Shown: positions 1 to 11,689, counted from the first letter of the stretch. The stretch: DNA of 64,000 bases from Branchiostoma floridae (GCF_000003815.2 NC_049995.1:10375768-10439767), one strand, 5' to 3'. Program-made: numbers and translations. Notes: generated by a model from the letters alone, not told the origin.

Positions 1-83
1 ACGTTATTGAGAATAAATGCCACAACAATTGCACTTACTATGACAACAACCCCGAACGATGTTTTATACGACATCTTGGACAT
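1..83 (-). CDS. N-terminus of a probable third EPHX1-like gene (cut by window edge)
   Basis: Reading the minus strand from an ATG at 83 (a second in-frame ATG at 74) gives 27 codons, open to the left edge. They encode a short polar/basic start (MSKMSYKTS) followed by a hydrophobic run GVVVIVSAIVVAFIL. This resembles the start of the two complete epoxide hydrolases in the window (MGW-K-x-T-T then a hydrophobic anchor) in length, the position of Lys and Thr, and strand, and it sits just downstream of them in the same orientation. Membrane-anchored start is what the sequence shows; membership of the EPHX family is inference from position and resemblance. Nothing of the catalytic domain is in the window. 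Confidence 0.5.
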   Translation of the reverse strand, partial: MSKMSYKTSFGVVVIVSAIVVAFILNN

Positions 84-2250
84 ATAAGACCTCACGTCAG
101 AATGACAAAGCTTTTATGTGCGTTCATTCACGTAAGTGCACATAACCTAATATTTAATTAAGATATCAGTGTTGACCAAGTATTGGCAAATCAGAGAGGT
201 AAACGACGAATTACGCGTGACACGCCTTTACACTTTGAGCTATAGTAGATATCGTGTTTACTTTGTTAGATTGCCAAACAGACCGGGAGTGCTAATACCT
301 TATTCTCAGTAGCGAACAATTCAAACACACAAACTCATATGCACACAGGTGTCATTCGCCGATAAGTGCCAATGTTTTCTAAGTGTTAGCAATTTCTTTT
401 ATGATAGGACCAGTATCATTTTCAAAACCATTCGTGACAACGATCTTATGACCTGTTGTTAAGCTGAACGGTATATACATGCTTTCTTGACAATTATCTA
501 TTACTCAATGTTTTCTTGGCGTATGGTATAGGAATAGGACGTCCGATATTTTTTCAAGGCCGTAGGGGCATTGGGTGGTTATCCACTAAATACAGGTGTC
601 CACTAGGGCTGGGTACCGGTACGGTGTACCGGTACAAAACCGGTTTTTCTTATTGTACCGGTCCAGAAAAACCGGACCTGAAAAAAATCGTTAGACCGGA
701 TGTTGGACCTATTGGAAAATAAACATATTATATGAACAGGCATTCACACGTTTGGGGGCTTACCGGTCGGGGAAAATAACAAGAGCGAAGTAGGGTAGAG
801 TCTATAGTCATTTCTACCAAGTTTTGCAGTCAATCGTACAAAGGCAGTCAGCTTTGTAGGATTTCAAAACGCCAGTGGGAGGCAATATTTCACAAAACAC
901 ATTTCTTTGTAACGAAATGGACTAGTGTTTTGAGTATCGTCCATTCACAAGTTTTCAACTATTGAATCAGGTTCAGGTCCAGACCTGGACCTGATCCTCT
1001 GGACCTTAACCACCTTATTCACATACCCAACATCATCACGATCCATGCAGAGTTTCTAAAGTTATACTGACTGCAAGTATCCCGAAACACACTCAGACAG
1101 ACAGACACACACACACTGACACACACACACACAAACAAACACACACGCCAAAAACTATACCTCCGTGAAAAGAAAGACAACGTGTTTACCGATTAGCGCC
1201 ACCTACCGACACGAGCCGTAAATTGCAGTCTTAGTTTGCTGATTACATCTAAATGCGAAAGTAACTTTTTCCTAACAAATGCGTAATAGTTGCGCTGCCA
1301 TGCATTCCTTTGCTTAGCATACACTCAACCTTATCAAATCCAATGGCTTTAATGTTAGGATAGAGATTGAAATATACTTGGATTTTAAGGGTAGACCTAA
1401 TTTTATTCACTGACGTTGATTAGATACAAATCGTTGTCAAATTTATTATCTAACAATATCCAGGATGGACAAAACACTTAATTTTCAAATCATGTCTAAC
1501 AAATATAAAGAAAACACAGGAATCATTTAAAACTATTAGCAAAATATCATTGAAAAATCTTACAACTTTGGATTAATTGTATTCAATCAACTTTACAAGG
1601 GAAACATCTACTTATTACATTACTATAGTCTTGTATGTGAGAATATTATTTACGGCGATCCCGTATGATAATCAATACAATACCTGAGTCTACATCGGAA
1701 TGCCTGATATAATTTCTTTATTAATATTTGCATCTTTTCTCTTTCATACTAGACATATTGAATGCTCTATCTACTATCGGTGTACAAGCGAGCTACAAAA
1801 TTGACTTTGAATTTTTCGTAAGACACACTATTGCTAGTGGTGCCAGACTTTGCTACTCTCCAAGCAGAGGTTGAGTCGTGTAGATATGGTAGTAGTCGGA
1901 AAAATTACACCGGCGCTCCTCTTAAGAGTAAGACTTTACTACACCTTTAATTTGTTGACTGTTTCTCCAGATTAAACATTGACTGGGAACTATAGTTATA
2001 ATGATATGGCTCCATTAAACAAACAAAATAAGCTAAAAAAAACAGCTCTCGCGAGATCGAGACTAGGACATTCTCCGTGATCAAGATGGACTGTCAGCCG
2101 TCGAAAATTTGGAGGCACCTTTAAAAACAGCCCTTGCTTGAAGAAAATTCGAACTAACTGTATTCATACATGACTGATGAACCTCTTCAACGAACTACAA
2201 AAAATAGCACTTTGCTTCTGCTTGAAAAAAAAATACACAAATACAGTCGC
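84..2250. other. Intergenic region with dispersed repeats, no gene seen
   Basis: No coding exon is recognised. From 604 to about 1,010 there is a copy of a repeat that begins with GGGCTGGGTACCGGTAC and carries internal CAGGTCCAGACCTGGACCTG-like palindromic motifs. Related copies occur at 4,705-5,155 and 13,646-13,993. At 1,015-1,185 there is a fragment of another dispersed family ending in CAGACAGACACACAC and a CTATACCTCC tail, also seen near 11,700 and 21,000. At 2,047 lies a TCTCGCGAGA palindrome within a segment that is repeated at 3,312. Confidence 0.5.
604..1010. repeat. Dispersed GGTACCGGTAC / GGTCCAGGTCC repeat, copy 1
   Basis: It begins with GGGCTGGGTACCGGTAC, continues through repeated ACCGGT and CCGGACCTG words, and ends around 1,005 with tandem CAGGTCCAGACC motifs. 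The two other copies at 4,705-5,155 and 13,646-13,993 share the ends and central words such as CTACCAAGTTTTGCAG. The best-bounded copy (13,646) has opposed TAGGG-x-TGGGTACCG termini, so a non-autonomous inverted-repeat transposon is the likely identity. Family assignment to hAT is only a guess from the terminal sequence. Confidence 0.55.
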
Positions 2251-2254
2251 CTAC

Positions 2255-2830
2255 AAGTACAACGAATTTGGACCTTCTTGACAGAAAAAAAAGCACTTTC
2301 ACTTTACTTTTCTTCGAAAAAATATTAAGATGCACAAAAAACAAACATCGCCTATAAGCTTGAGGATGTATGAAGACTTTCGACCTTTTTAAAGAAGGTT
2401 CGGATGCCTGAGGTAAGTGGTATACAACTTTGATTTTATTTACTGTTTTTCCAGGTTAAACATTGAATGTGTTATAATGATTGTCCATAAAAAACACTTT
2501 GTTTGAAAACGAAAATACACAAACATGGTCGCCTATACGCACAATGACTTTGGACCTTCTTGCCAAAAAAGCACTTTACTTTTGTTTGAAAAAAAAATGC
2601 AAAAATCGTCTATAAGCTTTTGGATTTATGAAGACTTTCGTCCTTCTTGAACAAAAAAAGCGCTTTGTCATTGTTTGGAAAAAAAAAAGATGCAAAAAAA
2701 ACAACAAACAAAATATTGCCCATTAGCTTTTGGATGTATAAAAACTTTCGACCTTCTTGACAAAAAAAGACACTTTGCTTTTGTGTAAAAAAAAGATGCA
2801 AAAACTAAACAAAGCGAAAAACATTGCCTA
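2255..2830. repeat. Degenerate tandem array containing copies of the EPHX copy-1 terminal exon end
   Basis: Units of about 90-110 bp carry the words GACTTTCGACCTTCTTG and GCTTTTGGATGTATGAAG between A-rich spacers. The anchor word CCTTCTTG recurs at about 2,273, 2,554, 2,642 and 2,752, with a diverged form near 2,385, and the last occurrence at 2,860 lies inside the real terminal coding exon of the epoxide hydrolase. The array therefore looks like repeated, decayed copies of the last ~40 coding bases, the stop codon region and adjacent 3' sequence. The unit near 2,350-2,410 is the clearest match on the minus strand. Confidence 0.65.
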
Positions 2831-5800
2831 TTAGCTTTTGGATGTGGGAAGACTTTCGACCTTCTTGGCGAAGGCTCGGATGTCCGCAGCCACTAAGGCA
2901 GGCTTCTCGAATGCAGGGAAATGTCCTCCGTCCGGCATGAGAGTGTAGTGGACGAGGTTAGTGTAGAAGAGGGAGCACCAGGCCTCCGGGTTGTGGCCAA
3001 GCTCGTGAGGAAACGCCGCATTTCCTGTCGGCACGGTAACCAGCATGCTAAAAGAGCAAAAAACACGTCATTGATATTAGATAAAGCTTATTGCAAATTC
3101 TTGCCCGTGGCCTAATTGCAGGTAACATGAGACATTCAGACAAAGTAAAAAACAATATCAAAGGTGTCTACTCTAGTCTAAAACTAGTAAAAGCTAGGTC
3201 CTGGGTTATTGGGTTCGACTCCTTTTTCGAAGACAGTTGAAGACGAAGTAGAAACAAGGAGGCGGGGTGAGGGGTAGAAGATTAACGCAATCTCGCCCTA
3301 GTTCTCGCAACTCTCGCGAGAACTGGGTCATTCCGTGATCAAGATGGACTGATAGCCATCGAAAATTTGGAGGTACGTGTGTTTACCTTTAAAAAGTAGT
3401 TACTGTTTGACGAAAATTCTACTAACTGTGTTTTAGTGATTGTTTTGCATGGCTTAACCATGTACTGCATACGAAATTCCACTTGCTAGTCTATCCCCAT
3501 AAACCTACGCGTTGGTTTCCATTGCCTTGCCGGAAAACAACTCCTTGTAGAGCCTCGCGGATGACGTGATGGTTCCAGTCGTCCAGTATATCATCACACT
3601 GGTCAGCAACTCATCCTGGGGAGGAGAACACAAGATGGAGATTACACTGGGAAGGAGAGCAGAGAACAGAATATTCAACAAGGCATCTTGGGAAGGAGAT
3701 CACACAAATAGAGATTACACTGGGAAGGAGAACAAAATATTTATCAAGGCATCTTGGGAAGGAGAACACACAGATAGAGATTACACTGGGAAGGAGAACA
3801 GGATATTCATCAAGGCATCCTGGGAAGGAGAACACAAGATTGTGATTACACTGGGAAGGAGAACAGGAAGCTGATTGGTCATTCATAATGAGGAAAGCTT
3901 CAGACGTCAGTGTAATTCAGAGGTATCACAGCACATTCAGATAGAATTGCCGGAACATTCTGTGGATTTTGACAAGGTGAAGATACCGGATTCTGAACTA
4001 GATAACTTTTTTTTCAGGGGAGTCAAAGAGGCCATCTACATCAAAGCTCATGAACCTTCCCTCAACCGAGATGGGGGCCTATATAGGCTCTCAAGCACCT
4101 TTGATCCTTTGCTGACGTCATACTTCCGGTCTGGATGTGTGACATTAGACTTTGGGTCTAATGTCTAAACTTGTAAAGGATCAGAGCACTGATCGAAAGC
4201 TTATTGGTAAGCGCTTGATTTTTGTGTACGGTAATAAAGTTTTAAAATGTATCATAATAAAGGGTTAATGATCGTTAATGCCCCGCCAGGAGGTGTATAT
4301 GGTGAGATAATCCCTGGTCAGGTCATTGGCCAACTCCATCTGGCTATATATTGATTATCGTCACAGATGAACTTACATTCGACGGTCAGGCGAAAGTTCA
4401 TCGAGTTGTTCTTTCCTCGTCTAACCTTCATTTTGCCACAACTAAGCGCCATTACCAAGACTATGTAAATTAAAAGAAATGTTTTTTGATACCTTGGTGT
4501 AATATTTCTCCAGCCCTCCGTCAGCCAAGTCCCTGTTTGCTGGGTTTGTCCAAGTGGAGAATTTCTCGAGAATGTAGGCGGCCAGACCCACAGGGGAGTC
4601 ATTCAGGGCAAAACCTAACAGACACAAGTTTTGGCATTGATTAAATCATTAATTAATTAATTGATTGATTGATTGATTGATTAGTTGCTTGTAACTTCTG
4701 TGTACATTCAGGACCAGCTAATGTACAGTCCAGGTCCACAAGATCAGGTCCAGGTCCGGACCTGAACCCGGACCTAATTGTCTGTGAAACTTTACGAATG
4801 GATGATACACAAAACAATAATGGTCGATTTCGCTTCTAAGGATTCTGTTCGGTGACTTCCACTGCCATTTAAAACCCTATCTTTATATGAAACAACACTG
4901 ACTTTATTAACTTAAACAGAGTTTGACTATTAAAACTTGAAAAAATGAGTCAACTCTTGTTTATTACTTACTTATCTCTTGTTATTTTCTTGGACCAGTA
5001 AGCGGACTCAAAATGCGTTATTTCCTGCCGGTATGATAATATGTTCATTTTGATAGGACCAAAATCTGGTCCACTGATTTTTTTCTGGACCAGTTTTTCT
5101 GGACCGGTCCAAGAAGAAAAAACGGTTTTATACAGGAACATCGCAACGGTACCCATAAATACAGTTACATGCTGTATGTTGGATTCACTGAACCAAATTG
5201 CTAGCTAGTGGCATGAAAATACATTATGTAAGATAACTTTTACTCACTTACCGACAGTATCCGGTTTGGTTGCCTGTAAGTGCATGTATCCTGTCTCCTG
5301 TAATAATAGCAGAAATTTCTCGCCGGAGGGGTAAACCTGGAAAAGAAATGATAAGAAACACCCTTCAAGATAAGGATACGAGATACGAAAATCGAACCTT
5401 CTGCTCCAGTACCACAAAAAAACCGCTAGGGTCACATAATTCGACGAGATCTCTTTTGCATATCAATTCATAGTTAGAATATAAACCTGTCATTGACGAA
5501 AGGTAATGGATTCTGCCTGAAACGACTGACCGTTTCCAAAATCAAATCCAGATGCTTGAGTAACTGCTATTTGGTGTATCTTATTACCTGGATGTCTAAC
5601 TTTCACCAACATACCTATCTAATATGAGCTAAAAAAAGAAAAGAACTAGAAACAATCATGTCTTCAAGTGCCAGAGTTACCAACCTAGGATTGACGTGTT
5701 CAAAAATAGAGTGAAATATGTTATCACCAAGCACAGTAGGGGCATCTTCTCTGGACAGTTTTAAAGAACACTTGCCGATAATTGTGCAAAAGCTAGGTGT

Positions 5801-8800
5801 GACAGTGTAATATAACCAGCTGCTGCCGCGCCACGTGCCTGCGAAGCTGGTGTGTGTTATACCGGCTATATAGATACAGATACAGAAGCTGGTGTGTTAC
5901 GCCGAAGGGTGGTTATACCGGCTATTATAATAGATACAGGTACAGAAGCTGGTGTGTTACGCCGAAGGGTGGTTATACCGGCTATATAGATACAGATACA
6001 GAAGCTGGTGTGTTACGCCGAAGGGTGGTTATACCGGCTATATAGATACAGATACAGATACAGTATCATTGATACTCATTTACAAAACTACGTACCCGGT
6101 CGTATTCTTCCGGCTTGATTCCCACCAGCGAAGGAAACACACTGCCCACCATCGTACGGAGTATCCACCTCGGGTCACCGGTGTTAACGACAACCATGTT
6201 GCTGTGCAGTCCCGTTATCACGCTGCATCACGGGTAAAATAGAAGAGACCAATCAGAAACGATCATATTGCTATATGCCATATTTCAAGATGCGTATTCT
6301 TGGCCTTTCCAAATGCCTTGAAATTATTCTTGGCCTTTTTTCCAAACACAGAATTCTTCATTGATAAGGTCAAAGTTCAGGTATCATACCGTACCTTGGC
6401 TTCTGTAGAGTCATAATACGTGTGATAATCGCACCCCAGTCTCCGCCCTGTACATAGAACTTCTGAAAACCCAGCCTCTCCATAAGCTTATGGAACATCT
6501 GGGCTGCAGCAATCGGGTCAAAACCTGTACGGAGATCGGATGAACAACCAGTTAACAGCTGTAAGATGTCAATATGTGTACAAGAGCAGTAAGGCCACAA
6601 TGACTTAATTTCATTGATGGAATCCTTAAAACGAATGCACGACAGCTTGTTGTTGTTGCCAAGATGGAACAAGTCCTCTGTGCCCCCTTACCCTGGAAGC
6701 CAGATCTTCTGGCAAGCTGTAAGATGTCAATGTGTACAAGAACAGTAAGGCCACACTGACTTAATTTCATTGATGGAATCCTTAAAACGAATGCACGACA
6801 GCTTGTTGTTGTTGCCAAGATGGAACAAGTCCTTTGTGCCCCCTTACCCTGGAAGCCAGATCTTCTGGCAAGCTGTAAGATGTCAATGTGTACAAGAACA
6901 GTAAGGCCACACTGACTTAATTTCATTGATGGAATCCTTAAAACGAATGCACGACAGCTTGTTGTTGTTGCCAAGATGGAACAAGTCCTTTGTGCCCCCT
7001 TACCCTGGAAGCCAGATCTTCTGGCAAGCTGTAAGATGTCAATGTGTACAAGAACAGTAAGGCCACACTGACTTAATTTCATTGATGGAATCCTTAAAAC
7101 GAATGCACGACAGCTTGTTGTTGCCAAGATGGAACAAGTCCTCTGTGTCCCCTTACCCTGGAAGGCAGACCTTCTGGCAAGCATAAAATTCTGATTGACC
7201 AGGGTTGCTATTAGGTGACATGTGGCCACAATTTTATTTTGGAGAACAGGCGAAAATCAATGCGCATGCGGATGTCATCCATAAAATTGAATTACTACCT
7301 GTCATATATAAAATGTTACAAAAAGTTCTTTGTCTATCATTTCTTTGATGACGTTTGTTTGTAAAAAAACTGAGGGCTGCACGCAACAACAACAAAGAAG
7401 CTTTCCAAGTCTCGCCACAGTCTAGTAAACTTTTAGCTAAACGCTGAACTTTGTAAACAAACTACTTACGTGGCTGGATAAATACTCGAATACATAGCCA
7501 AGCGCAAAGTACACTCATTCAACCGTTATAAAGCCGTGAATTCAAACGTGTTGGAATTGGGCCTGTGATTTGTTGGCAACCTTTTAAAAACTTATTAAAC
7601 TTCTGGACTAATCTAAATATTGTCTTCATCTCTTTTGCATATTGATTCATAGTTCGGATAGAAAAATTTGTTCTCCAACTGTATCTCTTTTTTGCATATT
7701 AATTGATAGTTAGGATCTATGAACCTTCTCTCCAACGATGTATCGTTAGTGTCACTGACAAAAAGTAGTGGATTCTGCCTGAAACGTCTGACCAGTTCCA
7801 AAATCATATCCAGTTGCTCGAGTAATTGCTATTTGGCGTACATTGCATCCTCCTAACGCCCGGTCCCCAACGGCATTAGCCTATGGGGCCCTGCTATCTA
7901 AATGCCTACCAGCGGTTATTATGATTGTCGCTACAAACCAGCCGTCAACCAATCAGAGAATAGGCTTTTCTTGGGCTTTTTGTTGTCGAAAGCTGTCTCG
8001 CAAAGGGCTCTGGGAAGCTATCAGCCAATCATGTTACGTCTTACATAGCACCATCCTCCTACGCCCGATCCCCAGCGGCTGACAGCCCATATAAGGGTAA
8101 GCTCATTAATATTCATAAGCAGGGCGACGAGGAACTGAAAGTAACTGCGGGTAGGCCATGAGATAGCAGGGCCCCATAGGCTGAGTCAGCTAGCCGTTGG
8201 GGACTGTGCGTAGGAGGATGCGTACATTGTCGTCAATAGTTTATACAATGTAAACAAAGACAATGACATTATTGATGCATTTCTTTATAATAGAGGAAGA
8301 GACACCCACCTTTCTTGTGTGGCGCCTCGGAGAAGCCATAACCAGGGATGGAGGGGGCAATGACCTCAAACACATCATCCTCACTCCCCCCATGACTAGT
8401 GGGATCTACCAACATCGAGATCATCTTATAAAACTCAAACACCGAACCTGGCCAACCGTGAACGATCAATATGGGTTTAGCGGTTTGTCCTGGCTTCAGT
8501 TTGGGTTTAGCGTGGATAAAGTGTAGATCTATTCCCTCAATGTTTGTCTTATAATGGGGCAACGTGTTTAAGTATGCCTCTTGTTTTCTCCAATCGTATT
8601 CATCCCTCCAGTAGGTGATGATATCTTTCATGTAGTCGACACGGGTGCCATACTGAAACTCTACATCTTCCAGAGCTTCGAACAGGCGTACGTTTTTCAA
8701 ACGGTTGTTGAGATCTACTAGGGTAGCGTTCGGTATGTTTATAGAGATTTGTTGTATCTTGTCGTGATCTTTTGGCAAGGATGTTGGATTTGCCCCCCTC

Positions 8801-8916
8801 CCCCAGTAGTTGTCTTGGAACTTGAGCGGTTCTGCTGGCGTGTTGAGGACTCCGCTAAAGATGAGACCGGTCGCCACGGCAACCAAGACGATCAAAGTGG
8901 TGATCTTCCAGCCCAT
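2831..8916 (-). CDS. EPHX1: Microsomal epoxide hydrolase-like protein, copy 1 (7 coding exons, 464 aa)
   Basis: Hydrolyses epoxides to diols by the alpha/beta-hydrolase mechanism; family members sit on the endoplasmic reticulum membrane. Coding exons in transcript order: 8916-8310, 6524-6395, 6222-6096, 5336-5252, 4614-4493, 3615-3509, 3047-2831; all junctions are GT-AG and keep frame. The residue order is: N-terminal hydrophobic anchor (about 5-24), the EHN-type region, oxyanion motif HGWPG near 153-157, nucleophile Asp231 in GGDWG, a Tyr in TGYMHLQ and a Tyr in SARLYKE (oxirane-polarising positions in the family), Glu408 in AFPHE and His435 in GGHFPAFE. The Glu-His spacing of 27 equals that of the human enzyme as I recall it, and total length is close to the usual ~455 aa. 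An acceptor two bases before the ATG (TTATTTACAG at 8919 and up) shows that an upstream leader exon exists, not located. Exon 6 donor is GC|GTAGGT at 3508. Confidence 0.93.
3616..3875. repeat. Intronic minisatellite next to EPHX copy-1 exon 6
   Basis: Tandem units of about 65 bp built from GATTACACTGGGAAGGAGAA, ATATTCATCAAGGCATC and TGGGAAGGAGAACACA, in roughly four copies. The array starts right at the acceptor of exon 6 (minus strand). A recognisable relative sits at the same place in the paralogous gene (14,416-14,700). Confidence 0.75.
4262..4320. repeat. Half of an inverted-repeat element related to 36,162-36,290
   Basis: The segment GTTAATGCCCCGCC, GAGGTGTATATGGTG resembles one terminus of the palindromic element at 36,162-36,290, which has GGGTTAATGACCCGCC and GGTGGATATGGTGTC. 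Only one arm is seen here, so this is a weak call. Confidence 0.3.
4705..5155. repeat. Dispersed GGTACCGGTAC / GGTCCAGGTCC repeat, copy 2 (reverse)
   Basis: Lies in intron 4 of EPHX copy 1. It opens with AGGTCCAGGTCCGGACCTG and closes with GGACCAGTTTTTCTGGACCG and CGGTACCCAT, i.e. the opposite orientation to the copy at 604-1,010. Confidence 0.5.
5845..6062. repeat. Minisatellite of 56-60 bp units in EPHX copy-1 intron 3
   Basis: The unit contains GAAGCTGGTGTGTTACGCCG, AAGGGTGGTTATACCGGC and TATAGATACAGATACA. Unit starts are at 5,885, 5,945 and 6,001, with a partial unit before. It ends about 30 bp from the donor of exon 3. The open frames it generates are repeat artefacts. Confidence 0.85.
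6557..7180. repeat. 156-bp tandem repeat, four copies, in EPHX copy-1 intron 1
   Basis: Units start with AGCTGTAAGATGTCAAT at 6,557, 6,715, 6,871 and 7,027, giving periods of 158, 156 and 156. The middle two copies are almost identical. The first has a 2-bp insertion and the last a 3-bp deletion in the TTGTTGTTG run. Since 156 is divisible by three, the minus strand stays open for 225 codons, but the repeated peptide resembles nothing known and no gene is called. The flank at 7,180-7,230 matches a dispersed repeat also present at 24,090-24,160 and 36,900-36,980. Confidence 0.9.
7846..8220. mobile_element. 375-bp inverted-repeat element with 9-bp target-site duplication
   Basis: Both ends read CATCCTCCTA inward and share about 65 bp of inverted repeat (for example GCCTATGGGGCCCTGCTATC, in opposite orientation at each end). 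The element is flanked on both sides by CGTACATTG (7,837-7,845 and 8,221-8,229), a perfect 9-bp direct repeat. Nine-base duplications are typical of Mutator-like transposons, which is the likely class. No transposase, so non-autonomous. A direct repeat of one terminus (about 8,050-8,090) sits inside. Located in EPHX copy-1 intron 1. Confidence 0.85.
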
Positions 8917-9011
8917 GACTGTAAATAAATAAAAAGAAAGTCACGTAATTGTAAAATGATAACGTACAATTCTGATACATAACGTAACATACATATAATA
9001 ACATACATTCT

Positions 9012-9212
9012 CATAATTCCGCCAGGTGCCATTATACCGCCACCTCAAAAAAACGTTGTTATAGAGGCCTTCTCAAGATTGTCTTCATCACCTAGATATC
9101 TGAATTGTATTACATTTAGGATATTATAATAACAGTTCAAGACAATCTTGGGAAGACCTGTATACTAAACGTTTTTTGAGGTGGTGGTATAATGGCACCC
9201 GGTGGAATTATG
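9012..9212. mobile_element. Palindromic 201-bp MITE
   Basis: The two ends are inverted copies over about 46 bp: CATAATTCCGCCAGGTGCCA on the left and its complement on the right, each running on through ATTATACC, GCCACCTC and AAAAAACGTT. The centre is AT-rich. Terminal inverted repeats, short length and no coding capacity define a miniature inverted-repeat element. No clear target duplication was found. Confidence 0.8.
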
Positions 9213-10574
9213 ATAGTCGATGTTACATCCATTCAACTAAACAAGTTTAAAAACTAGGCTTCAGGTGATCATATCTCTGCTGTTCTTTTTCAACTGAACA
9301 TTTTGCTGTATATAACGTAACATTTATTTGAAGGCCTATTCATTATCCTTTACAACAGTTGCGATATGGTCTGACACAGTATTTATAATCACTGATCGGC
9401 ACCAAATCTGATTATGTGATAGCCGCGTCGACTGCCAGAGGGCTTCCTTGCATGCAGTATCATAATACCAAACCGAAAGAATTCCTTTGTTTAAAGACAA
9501 ACAGAAAACCAGTTTCCTCTTAAAATCGTTGATAGTTAAACCCACAATTTGTAGATAAAGTGGGGCTTCTTCCTCTGCTTTAAAAAAAGGTAAACCCAAC
9601 CCAACCCAGTCCCGAGCCCGTGGAAGGACCCTACCGGCACGTGGTCAATCAGTCGGAGAAGGGGGGATATTATGTTACAGCTTTGAGACATATACCACAA
9701 CCCTATAGCTTGTCAAACTGGAATCCAGTCCTTATATGGCTAGGGCGGCCTACGTAGCTAGTGTAAACTCTCTACGGGGCAGATAAAGCTTCCTGCCGTC
9801 GGGGTAACTTCTGCACCCGGTAGTATTTTCACGCGGTAATACTTTGCCTAGTTGGCAAAGCCGCTCAAGCCACGTATTTAGGATTCATTTAGGACTGAAT
9901 TCGAGGTTTGAGGCATTGGCTCAACCACCAACAAGTAGTATGAGACTCCGCGCTAATACTGGCGCTTGAATATTGCCGATTCTAGCTACCGTGGAAAACG
10001 AGATCTAGACTTCTAGTATTGCCAGAAGAAGTGATCACAGCACCAACAGTCAACAGAATAGATAGGACCATGGAAGATCATCCCATCATGTACAACTACA
10101 AAGCTCTGGACAGACCATACAAACCAACTATGCCTCAGTTACAAATAGAACGAGGAGTGGTTTCAACTGGAGCGAGACTCCTACCTAACCGAAGAACTCT
10201 AATCTACTCTACTCTACTCTACTCTTTAGCCATGCATGACAAATCCCCGGTGTGCTTATTGGGAAGACCTGCGCTTGGCGACTGAACAAATTCTATGCCG
10301 GCGCCCCTGACTAAAAATCTGGTTTTCCAGGGTAGATTCGAACACGCATACCGTTTCTGCTGGAACAGAATAAGCAAGAAATGCACTCCTAGGTGGACTG
10401 TGTGCGTTCTAAGCATAAAAGTTGCATACAAAGCTTCAAGCCCATTCCGTCTGCTCTCTAGATCTCCTTGCTATTGAAGTCTTTGTGCCATGATATGGCA
10501 CTAAGTTTTAGGTTCAGTGCCTATTTTCACACCACTTAACGAATCCATAACACTATATATTTCCAGCTCCCAGG

Positions 10575-10830
10575 CCAAGATACATAATAGAACTTTATTG
10601 CGCGACAATTGTATCAGGTACAATGTATGGCAATTTGTATATACATGGGAGTTGAACTATATTGCAAATAAATCTAAGAACTAATCTAATGTAATGAAAC
10701 AGTATAAACAATCTAGATACATATGACCACATATTTTTTTTTCTTACCCCCAAAATGCCTATATATGGCCATAGGCTACCGGCCCTTGCCGGGCTCGCCG
10801 ATACAACAGTACACCCCTGGAGACAACTAC
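10575..10830 (-). mobile_element. Possible LINE 3' end fragment
   Basis: Read on the minus strand the segment ends in GTCGCGCAATAAAGTTCTAT followed by ATG-rich sequence, and is preceded by GGCCATATATAGGCATTTTG. This looks like the 3' untranslated end of a non-LTR retrotransposon. No reverse transcriptase is visible, so the call is tentative. Confidence 0.3.
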
Positions 10831-11689
10831 CCTGCCCCTCCCCCTCCCGTGCACACTGTACCACACCCGTAGTACATATATTGAAAGTCATAGAAGTTTT
10901 ATCAAGAAAAACGAGGAAATTATAATCTCATACCTGATAAAGAGATGTCCAGGGGTTGTCAGAAGTTGTGTAGAACAATGTAGGTCGTATCTTAGTCGTA
11001 CGAACCAGTTTGTGCATGCACTGGTTCCGGTATGTGGATGCAACGATGGGTGTGTTAGACCTATCGGCCGTTGACCTCTGCCCTTTGTGGCATATTTGCC
11101 TCAGATTAAATGTTTGCGTAGCTTGCCCCACCTTTAGCACAGAATACAGTGGTTCACGGCACACCTTTACACAGCATGTAGACATATCGTTATTGAAAAA
11201 AATGACATCCAATTATTAAAATGATACCAGGTGTAAATTTAATGATACTATTATCTCAGCGAAGTGGTCATTGATAGGGTAGTCCTGTCAATAGTGGGAA
11301 ATGATTACGTTATAATTGACAGGTGAGGAGCACGGAGAGAGAGAAGCGTGCTCAGTCTAATGCTCTGTCCGGCTCCGGTGACCCTTACAATAGGGCGATC
11401 CACCGCGCGAGCAAGGGCGTACCATATCCAACTAGAGTTCGGCGACCTGACATACCTCCACTAAGGACGATGATGTAACGTCCTTGCCTCCACGAAATAT
11501 TTAGCGCTTTTGTAGATGTTATGCAAATGACATACACATTAACATAATTAATGCATGGTAATGCTCATCAATGATTAGCTTACACATGTCACAAGTTTAA
11601 AAATCCCATCATTTATATATGTATAATTAAGTGTTTTTGCCATTTTGCATTAATTATTCAAACAAGTCCTCATTTTGCATGTTTGGTAT

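Noticed and set aside
3490-3520. A donor after GCGTAG or a GC-type donor for EPHX copy-1 exon 6
   Set aside because: The first would include a stop codon. GC|GTAGGT gives phase 2, fits exon 7 and equals the phase in copy 2.
6552-7229. 225-codon repetitive open frame on the minus strand
   Set aside because: Produced by a 156-bp tandem repeat with period divisible by three; no known domain and inside an intron.
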